Source of the DNA: Aphis gossypii
Lineage: Eukaryota > Arthropoda > Insecta > Hemiptera > Aphididae
DNA length: 64,000 nucleotides
NCBI RefSeq assembly: GCF_020184175.1
Contig: NC_065531.1
Location: 19,365,213 to 19,429,212, forward strand
Direction of reading: 5' to 3'
Part shown: positions 1 through 13,300 of the stretch, piece after piece
Layout: each line of letters opens with the position of its first letter
Numbering within the stretch: the stretch's first letter is position 1
Program-made: the position numbers and the translations under genes
Notes under the pieces: model-generated
Told to the model about the DNA's origin: nothing
Database searches by the model: none
What the model saw: only the letters and a program-made list of their open reading frames with translations

Positions 1-591
1 ATTTCTACACCACTCCATATTCGAATATTCCATTGTGTAAAGTAGTGCAGGAAGTCCTCTTGTGCCAATTTGTTGAGAATCTCTGTCACTTTTATTTTTA
101 TCGCTTCCACACTCTCAAATCTTGTCCCTTTGAGCTCTGATTTGATCTTGGGAAATAAAAAAATATCATAGGGTGCCACGCCGGGTGAGTAGGTACGGTG
201 GATGTTCTAACACGGTGATGCGTACCTTAGGTTACCGTAACCTAACCTGCTCGGGTGTGAGGAATTTTGGCACTATTTTTAAGCAAACTTTATCCATGTT
301 GAATGATTTATGCAAAAATCTGACGAACACTTTCTTTGTCAATTACTATATTATTTCAGAAACAGCTAAAATATTCAGACGACGATCTTCACTGATCAAA
401 TCACCGATTAGTTCGATGTTTTCGTCTGTTTTGACGTGGAAGGTTGTCCAGAGTGTAGATTGTCTTCAGTTGTTTCAAGTCCCTCACCTTTTAAATCATT
501 CAAAAACGTGTGTACGCGATATACATTCATTCCCGTATACTTCCTTAAGATAGGTAGTATAAGTAAGTGTCTGTAGCAGTTTACCAAGCAT
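1..591 (-). pseudogene. mariner-family transposase fossil, internally deleted, cut by window edge
   Basis: Read on the minus strand, about 591 down to 250 resembles the N-terminal DNA-binding half of a mariner transposase. It shows a helix-turn-helix-type stretch (YGNECISRTHVFE), in-frame stops where Trp or other codons would be expected, then KTDENIELIGDLISEDRR and a segment ending KIVPKFLTPEQ. From about 207 to 1 it resumes in the C-terminal part: HPPY, a one-base frame slip, YSPGVAPYD, then FLFPKIKSELKGTRFESVEA and TQWNIRIW. YSP..AP.D is the region of the third catalytic Asp of the D,D34D triad. The middle of the protein, which carries the other two catalytic Asp residues, is missing. Several stops, the frameshift and the deletion make it dead. 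Terminal inverted repeats were not identified; the 3' end lies at or beyond the window edge. Family assignment is from recognised motifs, not a search. Confidence 0.88.
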
Positions 592-3500
592 TATAAGAAA
601 CTTGACGTTAACATTTTAAATATTGTTATTTAAGTATTTATTAATGCGCGACGTTGCATATTTACAACAATCTGAAAATCTTGGTTTTTCAAAAAAATAT
701 AATAATTAGAATTGTTTAGGTATTTTTTCTGTTATCTTATATCTACGTCTAAAAACGTATATAATATAATTTTTTTTTCAATTCAAAAAATCGCGCATTG
801 AAGGGTTAACGTGTTGCTCTATTTAAAATTTTAAATACCACTTGACATTTTTCCAATGCGTCACTTTTAAACAGACTAAATGCGGCCATTTGTTATAGTA
901 AAACTAAGCGCCGCACAAACGCAATAATCGAGCTACAGCCTACAGGTATGTAGAAAATATGATTTGACAAAATCATGTTCAAATTTGTCGCAGCACGTTC
1001 GCTTTTTACTAGTACAAGCACTAATCCGATTATTTAATATACCTCGTATATTTTCTAAAGAATAAAGATTAAGGAAATTATCTTGTCAAGTTGTTGGATA
1101 CCTAAGACCCGTGGGCCGTGGTCAATAAGAAATTATGACTACGAGAACTTCAAAACTTTTGTTTACTGTACATCTTTCAATTCTCATAATTCGTTTTTAT
1201 TTAAATGATTTATATTAAAACATATAGGTAGATATTATCTATGTATAACTTCTTAAACATTTTTTTATAATTATACTCTTATAGGAAGTAATTAAATATT
1301 TTCACTAAAAATAAAAATATAGTTTGTAACTATTGTAATTTTGGCGTTAAAAAATCACGGGTAGAAAAAAATGTATTCATTTATTTATTTTATTTTATTT
1401 GTATGGTTCTATTTCTATTCATGACATTATTCGGAAGACATTTTTCGTGGCCGCGGTAGTAGCCTTTCAGTGATATAATTTGAAATAATTTAATAGTGTT
1501 GGTAATTAAGTTCAACATTAAATATATTATGCCTATAGCTTACCTATGCAATTATGCTTTATAATGTAATTTGTGAAACATCAAATATTTTAGTTGTATT
1601 AAACTAGTTATATATTGTAATAAAAAAACAGTAAAAAGTTTATGCTTGGTAAGAATTATCGATCAATGGTTGAAAATATGACCCCGTCTAACAATACAAA
1701 CATTTTTTTTTGTTAAAACATATTTTATACATTCTGATTTTGGTTAGGAATCACTATTGTTATCGGTTTTACTGAATAATATACAGCATTCTTAATGAAC
1801 AATAAATGAGTTTTGATTCAAGTAAGTATTGATATCTCATCTATAGAGTTAACGTCATATACATGAAACGTCAGCTATCAATGTCCAATACTAATTGGCT
1901 AGCTATAAATTATAATGCATAATAATAAATTAAATATTGATATAGGAGGTACCTACCTATTAAAATAAATAAATACAACTGTAAATTAATAATGATCTTA
2001 TACTGATAAAACAAACTACAAAGTGCCGCCTGAAATGTAGGTACGATGTATAATATATGATACAGCAAAAATGAGGATATTGTTTAAAGTTTAGATCTTA
2101 TTATCGTCTTACGTAAAATGTATTGGAAGTTCGATGCTGGCGGCAAATATACAGATTAACCGTTAACGTTCAATTTATCAACGTTAATTTATACGCCAAT
2201 ATATATAATATACATAATAGATAATACTATATAATAAGTATGTATTAAGTTTAACCAATCAAAATGAACACTATAACTAACTATTGTGGCTGTTAACCAA
2301 ATAACTTTATCTTCCGTACAAATTATAATGAAACTTGTAAAGACATTCAACTAAATCCAAATAACGATTATCTGTCTATATTATACGAAATCACTAAAGG
2401 TAAACTATATTTTTCTAATTGATTATTATTGCGTAATATTCATTGTATATTTAGGTAGATATTCAACTATTGATGTGGTATCTAAGTATTACAATATTAT
2501 GTCACAGTGTATATAGTTTTACGATTTAATAATAAAAACACTCATACTCGAATCGTAAAATATTTGAAATAGATCAATGAAAACCATGTTATAACTAATA
2601 CCTACTAAATTGCGACTTAACCATTGACATATATTTAAATAATAGTATGTGTAGTATAATAAATTATATAAGTGACTTATGCATGTACCTAATGAATTTC
2701 TACGTTTTAATCAGAATATGGTTTTTGTTTTCTGATGTAAAAATATTTTTTTAATAAAAGGTAATTGATTGGTATAGAAATACAATATTATGATATAAGT
2801 AGTCATATATTATACTTAGTGAGTACTGAGTAGTGTATATAATATAATATGCTCCACTTCTTTAGAATAATAGTTAATACATTGTAGGTATTCAATATTC
2901 AATTTATATTTTATGATATTTGACTGCAATAAATGTTGAATGGTAAATTTGAAATAATTATTATAATATATGCACTAGTTATTCCATATTTTTAAATTAT
3001 AAACTTTAAAAATTTATTTATAATGTCAATTTTAAAGAGTACTTATCTAAAATCTCTTCTTTATGCACTATACAATATTATTATCTTCTATTACGAATAT
3101 AAATGGATGGCCCTATAATATATATATACCTACTTTAACGAGTCACACGTGTTATTATCATAAGTAAATTAATTAAATAAGAAAAAATTTAACGGTATCA
3201 TTAATTTTAACTAAAAAACTCAGAAGATATGTCTGTATTTAAACGAACCGTTGAAAAAAAAAAAAAGAACCAAATTAATAAAATGTAGGTATTATATTTT
3301 ATGTATAACTTATAAAAAAGAGTTAATTGAAGATGAAAGTCAGTTAATAATAGAATGCCAAGAACATCAAAACATACATTTTTATAGAATAACAAATGAT
3401 TCACATCGTCAATAAAAGTTGGATTTAAATTATAGTACATTAGTACTTACCTATAATTATATTTTTATCAAAATTTGTAAGCTTAAAATGTATTAATAAG

Positions 3501-4630
3501 AACATTATGCGCATAAGTTTTTTATATTAAGGTATTTTGTGATATAAGATATCTGCGTATTTAATACCTAGTAAATCATTGTGTTATTGAACACTTATAT
3601 TTGTAGGTTCGTGTACCTATTCGTATTATAAAAATACATGCGTTTATTATTGATCTGGTCTTTAAGATAATTATTTTACAACATTTAATTATAGTAGGTA
3701 CACTAGGTACAGCTAAAATTAATTTAATTAATTCTCAATAATCTTCTCCAAATATTTTTGTTTGCTACTGCATAAACAAATGTATACCAATATAAATGTT
3801 ATTTATATCCAATTTTTTTTTTAATTTAATGTTTTGTAGGAATGAAAAAAATTGACACTTGTCTAGTTGTCTATTAGGTTTAAGTCGAAAGATAATTATA
3901 AGCCATCATTTTTTTCGTTTAGTTTAAAACTGTAAGTCTTATTGTAGCTTTCATTTAACAAAGTCTCATGGGAAACAAAAAAAAAGTATTATAGAGGAAT
4001 TCTTTAAACAGAATTAACGCATTATTAACAATGAAAGTCGTGGTTTTCAAAAATAATTCGTTAAATAGAACATTTCGTTAAATGGAAGTTTGTTATAATA
4101 ATATGAATGTTTCACTGTATATAATAATATATTATATATATTGTTTAATGGCTACACTTTTATATAAACTGTATAGGTACATAGGTACGAGTGGTACGAT
4201 CAGAATCAATCATTTATCCGATTGTTGGAGGGCTTATAACAATTTACACAATTTGGGTTGATAAACTATGCATATCATTTTGTACTTTTGTAGACGGGAT
4301 TCCTGTTCATATAATAATTTAAAACAAATTTGAGATCGGTCAAATAGAGTCATTAAGGACTGATTACAATTTCGTCAATTCTTATTTGGTCGAATTTAAT
4401 TTATATAGAGAATTTGTTCTAACAACCAGCACTCAATTAATAGCTTAAGTCAATATTATTTTCAACAAAAATTTAGAATTTTGGTTTATATAATTTTTAT
4501 TATTACTATGAAAATTATATATAGGTTCAATATAGGTACATACTATATTATATTATAATTAGGTAGGTAGTTATGTATTTTATTATTATTAGAATAATTT
4601 AAAATATAATATATTTTATATATATTATAT
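592..4630. other. AT-rich intergenic DNA, no gene seen
   Basis: About 4 kb of AT-rich sequence with short poly-A/T runs and many taggta/tacct motifs. Open frames here (for example 3207..3440 minus) are AT-rich, Phe/Ile/Tyr/Asn-heavy and lack recognisable motifs. No RNA gene or transposase motif was seen. Confidence 0.6.
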
Positions 4631-4634
4631 TCTA

Positions 4635-4790
4635 GGCTGACAAATCATTTTCGTTCAGAATCGTTTTTCGTATACAATGATACCTATCATTGGATTCAAA
4701 TTTAACACTTCTATAAATAATAGTGATCCACACTGCATCCAATGTACAGCAGAGCGGTACCCTCTTGACCACCCTTTTTTATATTGATGA
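4635..4790 (+). repeat. interspersed repeat, module D, copy 1
   Basis: This stretch matches 35880..36040 in the same orientation at roughly three quarters identity by eye. Shared blocks are gttcagaatcgttt.tcgtat, gatt.aatttaaatttaac-like sequence, aatagtga.cca, and aatgtaca.cag.  It ends in a T-rich run in both places. It probably belongs to a dispersed aphid repeat; class unknown. Confidence 0.65.
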
Positions 4791-7553
4791 CAAAAATTAA
4801 ATCGTTCAACGTTTAAACCAATTTATGACATTTTTTCCCCGAAAATTTAAACTGAGTAACATTGACTAACAAATATTAATATGTAAGAAAAATTAAGTAA
4901 AAAATATAAGTGATTAAAAAAAATTTATAAGCACAAAATTGTGTAAATATATTGGGAAACTTTATAAGTTTGTTATGATAGTATAATACACACAAACTAT
5001 CATGATGAATGTGTTATGGGTAAGTTTTGTTTAATATGGACTAGCTATGTTATTTGTGTGTATAATGTAGTTTATAGTTTATACCCATTAAACTTACTAA
5101 TTATTACTTTCGACAAGTATATAACCGTGCAAATAATGCGTAGAACTGGCGCTTATCCATTAGGACTATAGGCGTTATAAGGATCGAGTTGTTTAAGGAT
5201 ATAGAAAACGGTTGTTTTAAGTGTTTAATTCAATTAATTTAAATATTTTTAAATTCTACCATTTTTAATTGTCTATAAAAAGCTAAAAATTAACAGTATA
5301 ATATAAAAACCTAAGATAAAATATATAGAGCTGTCCTTTATCATTTGTTGTAAATAAATTATTTTTAGTCGATGCAATGCACGAAATGTAAAACTAATAT
5401 TTTACGTTCATATTTTATGAGTATCACAATGTCATACTATGACATCCTTTTAAACCAATTACATAATCAAAATAAAAAAAAATGCGATCGATTATAGTCC
5501 GTGTACCTTAGAATATTATCGATTGCGGTTGTGTTGTTAACTTCTACAGTTCCAATAGTTCGACTTATATATGTCATTTTTTTTTTTATATTAAAGATTG
5601 TTGGAAAGACATCACTCCCATATTCCATGTATTTTTATACATACTTGTAAAGTTCATAGCTATTTATGTACAGAAAAATTAATTTATATATACAAATAAA
5701 TATGATCATCTGCAGATTATACAAAAAAAAAAAAAATGTAACTTAAAAACTTTTCTGAAGTTATTTGAAGGAATTAAGTGTTCCATAACTTTTTAATGGT
5801 CTACTTAATTTTTAATGAACTTTATAAAAATATCGGAGTACCTATATATTTTTGCCAGTTTTCTTATTTTTTCAGGGCTTTGAATCAAATGAGATAAATA
5901 AAATACAATCAATAATGATGTAACATTCATATCGTAACTTTATAAATTATAAAACCAAAATTAATTATCAGATGCATTAGTCACTATTTAATTAATTTTT
6001 TTTTATACTGGTACAATCCCAATTTTCGGTTGAAAATTTGAGATAGTTATATTTTCAGAAGTTTGATTAATAATATTCAACATATTTTTTCTTGCTTAAT
6101 AGATGCGCAGATTTTGAATGATATTGTTTCCTAATATATTATATTCATGCATATAAATATAATATACAGGCTGGGTTACAAAATTTTGATGATTTTAAAT
6201 AGGCTTAAATATTAAATTTCCGTGATACAGTTCTGAATATTATATGCAACTTGTGACATGAAGTGCAAACACTTTTGGTTTATTGTTAAATAATTTTTGA
6301 TGAAACTTTTAAGCTTATAAACTTATAATATAACTACAAGAAGACAATATCAAAAATAAAACAAATGGTCTAATGGCTAAGTTAAAACTAGTTAATAAAC
6401 TTAGTTTTAACTAACTTTATCAATACATATAGCTTCAACTCTTCAAACTTTAAGCCGTAGACGAAATGAATACTATATATGTATTTAAATATGAAATTTC
6501 GATCGAAGACCAATTCATATTTTGATAAGAATATCTTGTTATAACAATAATAAGTTGTAATATTGTACACAAAGTACAATAAAACTTTTTAAATTAGAAT
6601 ACGATCAAAGTTTATATATTTCAACTATCTATCAGGTATCAGCTGCAGTATACCTAATTATAATTTTTAACTCTCTATTCAGTTTATTCAAAGAAGATTT
6701 TTTTTAAAAACATTCTTAGTGATAAATGATGTTGTACAAAAAAACAAAAATAATTTTTCATACAACTTCAAATTTTAATACCGTTAAGGTGATTCAGGAT
6801 TTTATCGGAATCTATTGCAGTTCAAAACCGTTCATTCAAATACAACCAGTAATTGTAATATTTATAAAGTTTTTTTTTTTTAAATTATTACATATTTTAT
6901 TGTTAGGTATCTCATTGTTGATGTTTTATTGTTGTTTTAAAGTAATTATTGAAATACTAAATTTTTAATTGAATATATACCCTACTTTATAAATTACCTA
7001 CTATATCATTATTCATTCAGTTAAACCTTTTCTTATTATCCAGAATATTTTTTTATATAATATTATTGACATTGGATCATTGGTGTATATTGTACCTAAT
7101 CATAATAATTTATAACATATATGCAGTGTTACAGTTATATATGCTTTAACAAATTGAACAAAGTTTAGTGCAGGGATGCTGGAAAATTGTTTTATATCTA
7201 ACAGGTTTTGACTGTTATGTAGTAATATCATTTGCTCCTTGAAACTATTCCACGTCATTTAATATAATTGGTATTAGACTGCGTATGTATTATGTATAAG
7301 TTCACATGATTACGTTTAAAGTGTTAGGCTGAAGTGTTGAACCTATTTTAAGTACGGGGTTTTTATCTAGGGTAATTTACGAAGAATATTATAAGTATGA
7401 AATGATCGTCTTACAATTAAAAGGGATGGTCCATGGATGTTTTTACTGTTTATGCATGAGATTATTTTATTTTAGAGATTTTTATTTTAGTTCCTTTATC
7501 AATATATTCAAAATTTTATATTATTCATATCATTTAATTCTTGATATGCTCAG
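4791..7553. other. AT-rich intergenic DNA, no gene seen
   Basis: No supported gene. The open frames at 6388..6579 (minus) and 6726..6968 (plus) are low-complexity AT translations. A small inverted repeat lies at 6380..6412 (arms agttaaaacta / tagttttaact, 11-base spacer). Confidence 0.55.
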
Positions 7554-7671
7554 AACAAAAGAAAATCTTGTTTTGTCGTTAAGGGTAATTGTTAGCAAAG
7601 TAGAGAACGGAATGGAAGAAACTAAACAAAAATTAAAAGTCAGCGAGGAAATAAAGCGTAATTTAAAATAA
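7554..7671 (+). CDS. possible terminal exon with coiled-coil-like peptide (weak)
   Basis: After a good-looking 3' splice site (ttaattcttgatatgctcag) the plus strand stays open for about 39 codons to a TAA at 7669..7671. The peptide is charged and helical in character (KENLVLSLRVIVSKVENGME, then ETKQKLKVSEEIKRNLK), unlike the Phe/Tyr-rich noise just upstream in the same frame. An AATAAA-like string overlaps the stop. No upstream exon, homologue or domain is recognised. It could be a fossil exon, an exon of a plus-strand gene whose other exons I cannot find, or chance. Confidence 0.2.
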
Positions 7672-8069
7672 AAAAAAGTTAAGGCTAGTAAATTAGTATA
7701 AATTTTTAATATTATTTATTTTTATTTTGTAATAATTAAGATTGTTTTGTTGTATGACAATTATTTATTGATGATACTAAGTATAGGTTATACGATAAAG
7801 AGTTGAATGATTAGATAGATTTAAAAGTAATCTATTTTTTATATTATTATAATATGCAACCTTATTGTCCACGCTGTGGATGAAGAGTTTATTTGCCAAA
7901 AATGGAAATATGTCTAAAATTGTATACAGATTAAAGGTACTACCTACTTTAAGCTGTACGAGTATAGAGTACTGAGTAGTAAAGTTGCAAAATTCTATTC
8001 TATATAATCAATCAGCGGTAGGTAGTAATAATAACATTAAAAAGTATTAACACTCATCAATTAATGATT

Positions 8070-8463
8070 ACATTATTTTATTGCGCATATCAAATATAAA
8101 TAATATAATTTTGAAAATTATAATATTAAAAAAAATAAATAATAATAATAATAATATTTATAATAATAATTAACGCGTAGAGCTTACAGTGTATGTAGGT
8201 ATACGATCAATGAGAATAATCAACAAATCGTGACATATTAAATAATATGATATTATGCATAGGTACGCGGAGACATTTTCGGAATACAATGAATCGTATT
8301 TGGATTGGACTCACTGCGTATAATAATAATATTTTAATATTATTATTGTATGCGTTTCCGGTTAAAAACTGTTTTCCGGCAAAACGTTTTATCGTTTCCA
8401 ACGTCTTCGTCATGGTCAGCAGCCCCGACGGCGCGGCGGCGTCTGTACCATCATATTTTGTAT
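8070..8463 (-). other. 3' UTR and candidate poly(A) signals of the yellow-like gene
   Basis: Downstream of the TGA at 8466..8464 on the minus strand there are two candidate poly(A) signals. One is ATTAAA at 8338..8333, at the apex of an AT hairpin. The other is canonical AATAAA at 8082..8077. The true cleavage site cannot be decided from sequence alone. The same interval includes an (aat)n-rich tract around 8135..8172. Confidence 0.35.
8316..8353. repeat. 38-nt inverted repeat (hairpin) in the yellow-like 3' flank
   Basis: The arms gcgtataataataatatt and aatattattattgtatgc are complementary, with two positions that are G.U pairs if read from the plus strand and A/C mismatches from the minus strand. 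The apex contains ATTAAA on the minus strand. Low-complexity AT content makes chance formation possible. Confidence 0.6.
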
Positions 8464-8800
8464 TCAATTGTACGGTGCCTGTTCAACTGCATCTATTGTT
8501 GCGGCGGGTCTCTTGTTGACAATAGTCGTAGTACTCCTTCCGGCCGCTTCCGTCCGGTTCGGTCCGATCGTCTTCACCGTCGTCGGGCCCCGACCGCATC
8601 GCATCGGAACCGTATTCGAACACGGGTCGTCGGGGTATTCGTCATGGACATGCAGCGGTTCGATTCTCGTGCTGATGCCCAGACACCCGATGTCGCCGAC
8701 CAGGAAATCTACGTAATTGCTCTCCATGGACCACTGGTAACCCTGGAAACCCGTAGTTACCATCAACGGTATCCTGGACTTTCGACTGCGCTGCACGGAC
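8464..8800 (-). CDS. yellow/MRJP-family protein, last coding exon (exon 3)
   Basis: This exon follows the acceptor ccggcag (AG at 8802..8801). It supplies the third base of a split codon (AG|G, Arg), then 111 codons and TGA. Read with exon 2 it covers residues about 333-444. The first part completes the MRJP domain: 23 residues separate the Trp of exon 2 (ILSWDVNK) from the Pro in SRIPLMV, the same spacing as between Trp and Pro in canonical Drosophila Yellow (recalled). YQWSMESNYVDFL then fits the W.LS.RM..FL block. The tail from about residue 383 is polar, with two Cys (DDPCSNTVPMRC) and one potential N-glycosylation site (NRT). GC content and GC3 are far above the flanks. Conservation in this exon is low, so the match rests on spacing and phase more than on identity. 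Open frames on the other strand here are shadows. Confidence 0.75.
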
Positions 8801-9979
8801 CTGCCGGTGGTAATGTGCGTATTATATAACAGCGATATTATAGGTAAACATAATAACATTGATATAGAATCGGGGAGTCTGGTACTATCATTTGGCGAGG
8901 GGGAGGGGATGAACGAGTATGAGTATACTTATATTTGAAATATAGTAGAAAAAAAAAATATTATCACTCGATTTTAAACCACTATTTATTAAAATGACAT
9001 TGTATAGATGTATAGTGTAACAAATTATTATCAAGTTTTTTTTTTGTACAAGACCTAGCGGTAGGTATATTAAAATCTTTCTGTACTAATATTTTTTTGC
9101 ACGTGACGACAATTTTAATTATCAGACCGTTGTGCAGCCGTCCTCTTTCCTTTGGTAAATAGGTAGGTATAAAAACGCAATACGCAATAAAAATAATAAA
9201 GTGAAGCAAAGTAATTAATATTAATTTTTTACTTTTTGGAGAGATATTTTCAGCTAAAATTTATCTAATTTTATCCATTCTCATAAAATATACATAAATG
9301 CTTTCAAAATAAAAAAGTTTCCAAATATTTCCAAAAACTTTGAAAATTAAAAAAAAAATTAAGTTAGTCTTATTTCAAAGTCCTTTGATGTATGAAACAA
9401 GTGTTGTTGTGTTTGGAAATCGTTATTGTAGGTCATATAGAAAAAAATGCAATAGCATTAAAATATGTGATTAAGTCATTACCTACTCAATAGCGAAAAA
9501 AAATTTTTTTAGATGGGGAGGAGTTTGGATTTGAAGTGCCGGTAGGGGAGGGGGCTAGAGACCCGCTGAAATGGGTTTATAATTTTTAATAGTTTAATAA
9601 ATGTATTACTTTAAGCCTTAAGGTTATACATTTCATGATTAAATATTTTACATAATATTTTTATTTTTACTCGCGGAAAATACCTGAAAATACCCGATAT
9701 CTAGAAATTATTGTGTATGGGATACGTCGTATGATTGTTATTTTTATATTTATTTTGATACTACTTTTATAGCTCCTTAGATAGAATTAATCAGTAGTTA
9801 TTGTTCAATACGTATACAACACATACCGTATTGTACACCGTTAATTTATTTCATTTTATTATATTAGGTATATTATTTTAATGAGTAAGAATGCAATTTT
9901 ATATGAATTCAATTTATTATATTATACAAATAAAAACTCTTTCGTTAATTTTAAAATAAATAATACACAAATAAATATT

Positions 9980-10340
9980 AAACATAAATCAGGTGCTCTG
10001 AAACGCAGAGCAAAGTTGGAAACAAATAGTAAGGAAGCAAAAGCCCAAAGAGTCGTCGTTCTATTATATACATTTTTAAACCTACTTTGGAGATTGACGT
10101 GCTTGTGAATAACGATTCAACTGTGCCAGATACAGATGTTGTGGTTATCGTCGAAACAGATGAAACTAATATTGTTTCCCCGAGTAATATTAATTCTAAT
10201 TTACGTGAAAACGTAGAAGAAACATCAATTGTACCGACATTGGTGACATCCATAAATTTAAAGGACCCTGCAATATGGCCAATTTCCATCACGAAATCAG
10301 TTTGTAATAGGATTATTTGTTGCTTACCTATTGAAAATTG
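9980..10340 (+). pseudogene. hAT-like (TTF zinc-finger type) transposase N-terminal fossil, frameshifted
   Basis: From 9983 the plus strand encodes HKSGALKRRAKLETNSKEAK followed by AQR. This resembles the HKSGA.KRK..... basic leader that opens many ZMYM1-like / hAT-type proteins common in aphids. The frame then breaks; the next frame resumes at about 10075 with FKPTLEIDVLVN, an acidic linker, and NLKDPAIWPISI at 10255..10290, close to the D(P).(L/I)WP block that precedes the TTF-type zinc finger. Beyond about 10340 similarity fades into stops and AT-rich noise, so zinc finger and catalytic domain are absent. It lies in intron 2 of the yellow-like gene, on the opposite strand. Class assignment is by recognised motifs. 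Confidence 0.68.
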
Positions 10341-13300
10341 TTTATTGGTTGATTATATAAAATATTTGCTAAAGGACATTTATGGTAAATATTTTACTAA
10401 CTTTATATTTATACGTGCTATAGCCCTTTTATTCCCCCCTTGGCTACTCCACTGCCTATAATCAATATATTATATTATAATTAACTGGTCTACAAATATC
10501 ATTAACCAATTTTAGGTCTTCAAGGTAAAAAAATCTAATACATATTATATATATATATACATGCGTGTGTACTGTGTGTGTGTAATCTTTTGCAAATACA
10601 AAGCAGATGTGTTGGTCATACCTTTATGATTTTTTTTTAAAGAAATTTAATTAAATTTTGTTTAAAAAAAGTTAAAAATATAATATTGTTGAAATTCGTA
10701 AAATAATTTAGTTATTATACTATACTAACGTATTATTATATTATTTATATTATAACGTACCTATTTAATTTTAAGTTATACCTAACACTTTACACAAAGT
10801 TATTATTATAATAATAATACCTTAAAGCAATAATATGTAACATATTACGAAACAATGATAATTATTTATAAATACTGTTACCAAAAATTGTATGATATAT
10901 TGATAATTGATATATTATCTACCTACCACAACTAGGCCCACACATCAAAGTTTGGATTCGTATAATAAATGTTTTTGCGGGCCCTATAAAGAAAACTTTA
11001 CTACAAATTATTAAGTCAAGAATAATAAACATTTTGAATATACTAATATAATTTTTATGAAAAAGGAAAAAAAAGATTTTTGATTTGACTTCATGGAAAG
11101 AGTAAAATATAAAATATAAATGAAGAAAATTTATTATAAGAGTAAAGAAGGCAAGTTAGACGTCAACAACTTTATTCATTATTAATGTGCGCCGTGTGTT
11201 GATGGATACGTAGACTGCGAAATAACTTCAGGATAACCACGATAAACGACCGAATCGTATTAAAAAAAGAAGTTTACATTTTGACTATGTGACTTATAAT
11301 CAAAAAGTTCTTTAAGCTCCGGCCTGATTACGAGGAAATTATTACAAAGATTAATTTTTTCATTAAAAATGGTATTTGTTATTATTTAAAGGAATGATTT
11401 TATAATTATTATACAGTAGTTACTTTTCTGTGTTAGTGTCCAGTATCCACTACATTGCATCTATTCGACTATACTACCTACATTTAATTTTTCTGATCAT
11501 TTATTAAATTTCTATCATCGTTATAAATATTTCTATGAAGTTGGTAAATACCCAATATAAAATAACTACATTTTATTGTACTAGAAAAATGGAGTTAAAT
11601 GTGAGATATTGCTATGAAGGTATTTATTTTGGAAAAAAAACAAATTAAGTTAGGTCCACTAAAACAGTTTTTCTTTAGCACTTAACTGCTGTAATATTGT
11701 TCCCCACTTGGCAAGAGTATTATATTGTTCCTCTGAGTGAATATACATTTTGATTTTTCATAATGAAGATTTATGTACAGAAAAGATAAAACAAGACAAG
11801 ACAGAATTTATAAATACTAAATATTTGTTTTAATGTTTTTAGAATTTTGACAGAATAAAGACTGTTATATAGTGTGTGATTTGAATGTTAAACTGAGTTT
11901 AAGGGTCAAACATATCGCTGTCATTAAACTATACCAGCTTATTGTGAAATGTATTTAATTAAAAATTGTTCTTTTTTTTTAATGTTTATATAATTATATA
12001 CCGAAAATGTATAGATATAATTGTTCGTATACATGAATTAAGATATTAGAATATTATTATTTATAGATTTTTAAATTTATTATATAAGAATTAAAAAATG
12101 TATAACATGTAAATAAACATCATATCTAATTATAAAAAAAATATAAGGTAATATCGGTAAATTTTAAATATCACGTTTAAGGCTGGTATGATAATTGTAT
12201 TTTAAACGTGTTTGAATTTTTTTTTATTTTAACTAGCAATTATATTAATAAGAAAGATAGGGTATTTGTACTTTGTAGATTACAATTTCTATTAAATCAA
12301 TCGTATATTTAAACTTAATTAATTTGCATTTTATATCCTATAAAGAACAATGGACACAAAGTAATGTCGAAACATTTGACATTTGATACTTACTATTATC
12401 TACTCAATATTTGTCGATACAGAATTATTATTTTCCCATTTTTCATTGCAATATAGCAGACCGATAGCAGGACTCGATATTTACAGTCACTATCAATCTA
12501 TATGAAAATTAAAGTTAAACTAAAAAAGCAGTTTTCTTAATGTAAGTATTAATAAAAGCTACCTATATATATTATACATAAATATATGTTTTAAAAAACA
12601 CATCGGCCGAATTATGATGGAATATTAACAATTACTATAGTAATTAGTATAGTAGTGGTAATATACTATTACTAAATAGTAGATGGCTTAGATTGTTTTG
12701 GAGTTAATAGTTATTATTATAAATGATTGATTATGAAGATAAAAAATAACATGGTCGAGTGAAAGCTAATACAAATCTTTAATCTGTAATCTGTATCTGT
12801 AGTGCAATGTCATCGTCTGGACAACATATTTATGATCTAAGAATTATGAGTTAGAATGTTAGATAATAACTCACCAAGATTCATGTTAAAATTATAAATT
12901 TATTATACTTTCATTATACATTTTTTAACGTTATTTTTAAAATTGATACATTTTATTTTATTCGGTATTTTTCATAATTTTTTTAATAGTTAAATATTAT
13001 TCTTCAATTAATTACCTATTATGATAATATTATTCATATTTGTTGGCAATTTATTAAAATTTACCTTAAAGGGTGCATTTAAAAATGTTGTTTTATTTTA
13101 AAATTTAAATAGTATACTATTATAATATAATTACTGGTGTAGGTATAATTTAATGAAACCAAGTAAATAATAAAATATACTAAGTATTCTGGAATCTATA
13201 GTAATAATAATATTCTTTCGAAACGAATTATTATACAATAACTTTTTAAAAAGACATTATTTTTCATTGCATAATTTACATATTAGATAATACATTATTG

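Noticed and set aside
8657..8666. ggttcgattc resembling a tRNA T-arm
   Set aside because: No matching acceptor, D or anticodon arms were seen around it; it falls in a coding exon.
8350..8829. Plus-strand frames over exon 3, one with a hydrophobic stretch resembling a signal peptide
   Set aside because: They lack a proper ATG in context and are complementary shadows of the minus-strand exon, whose splice phase and spacing fit the yellow-like gene.
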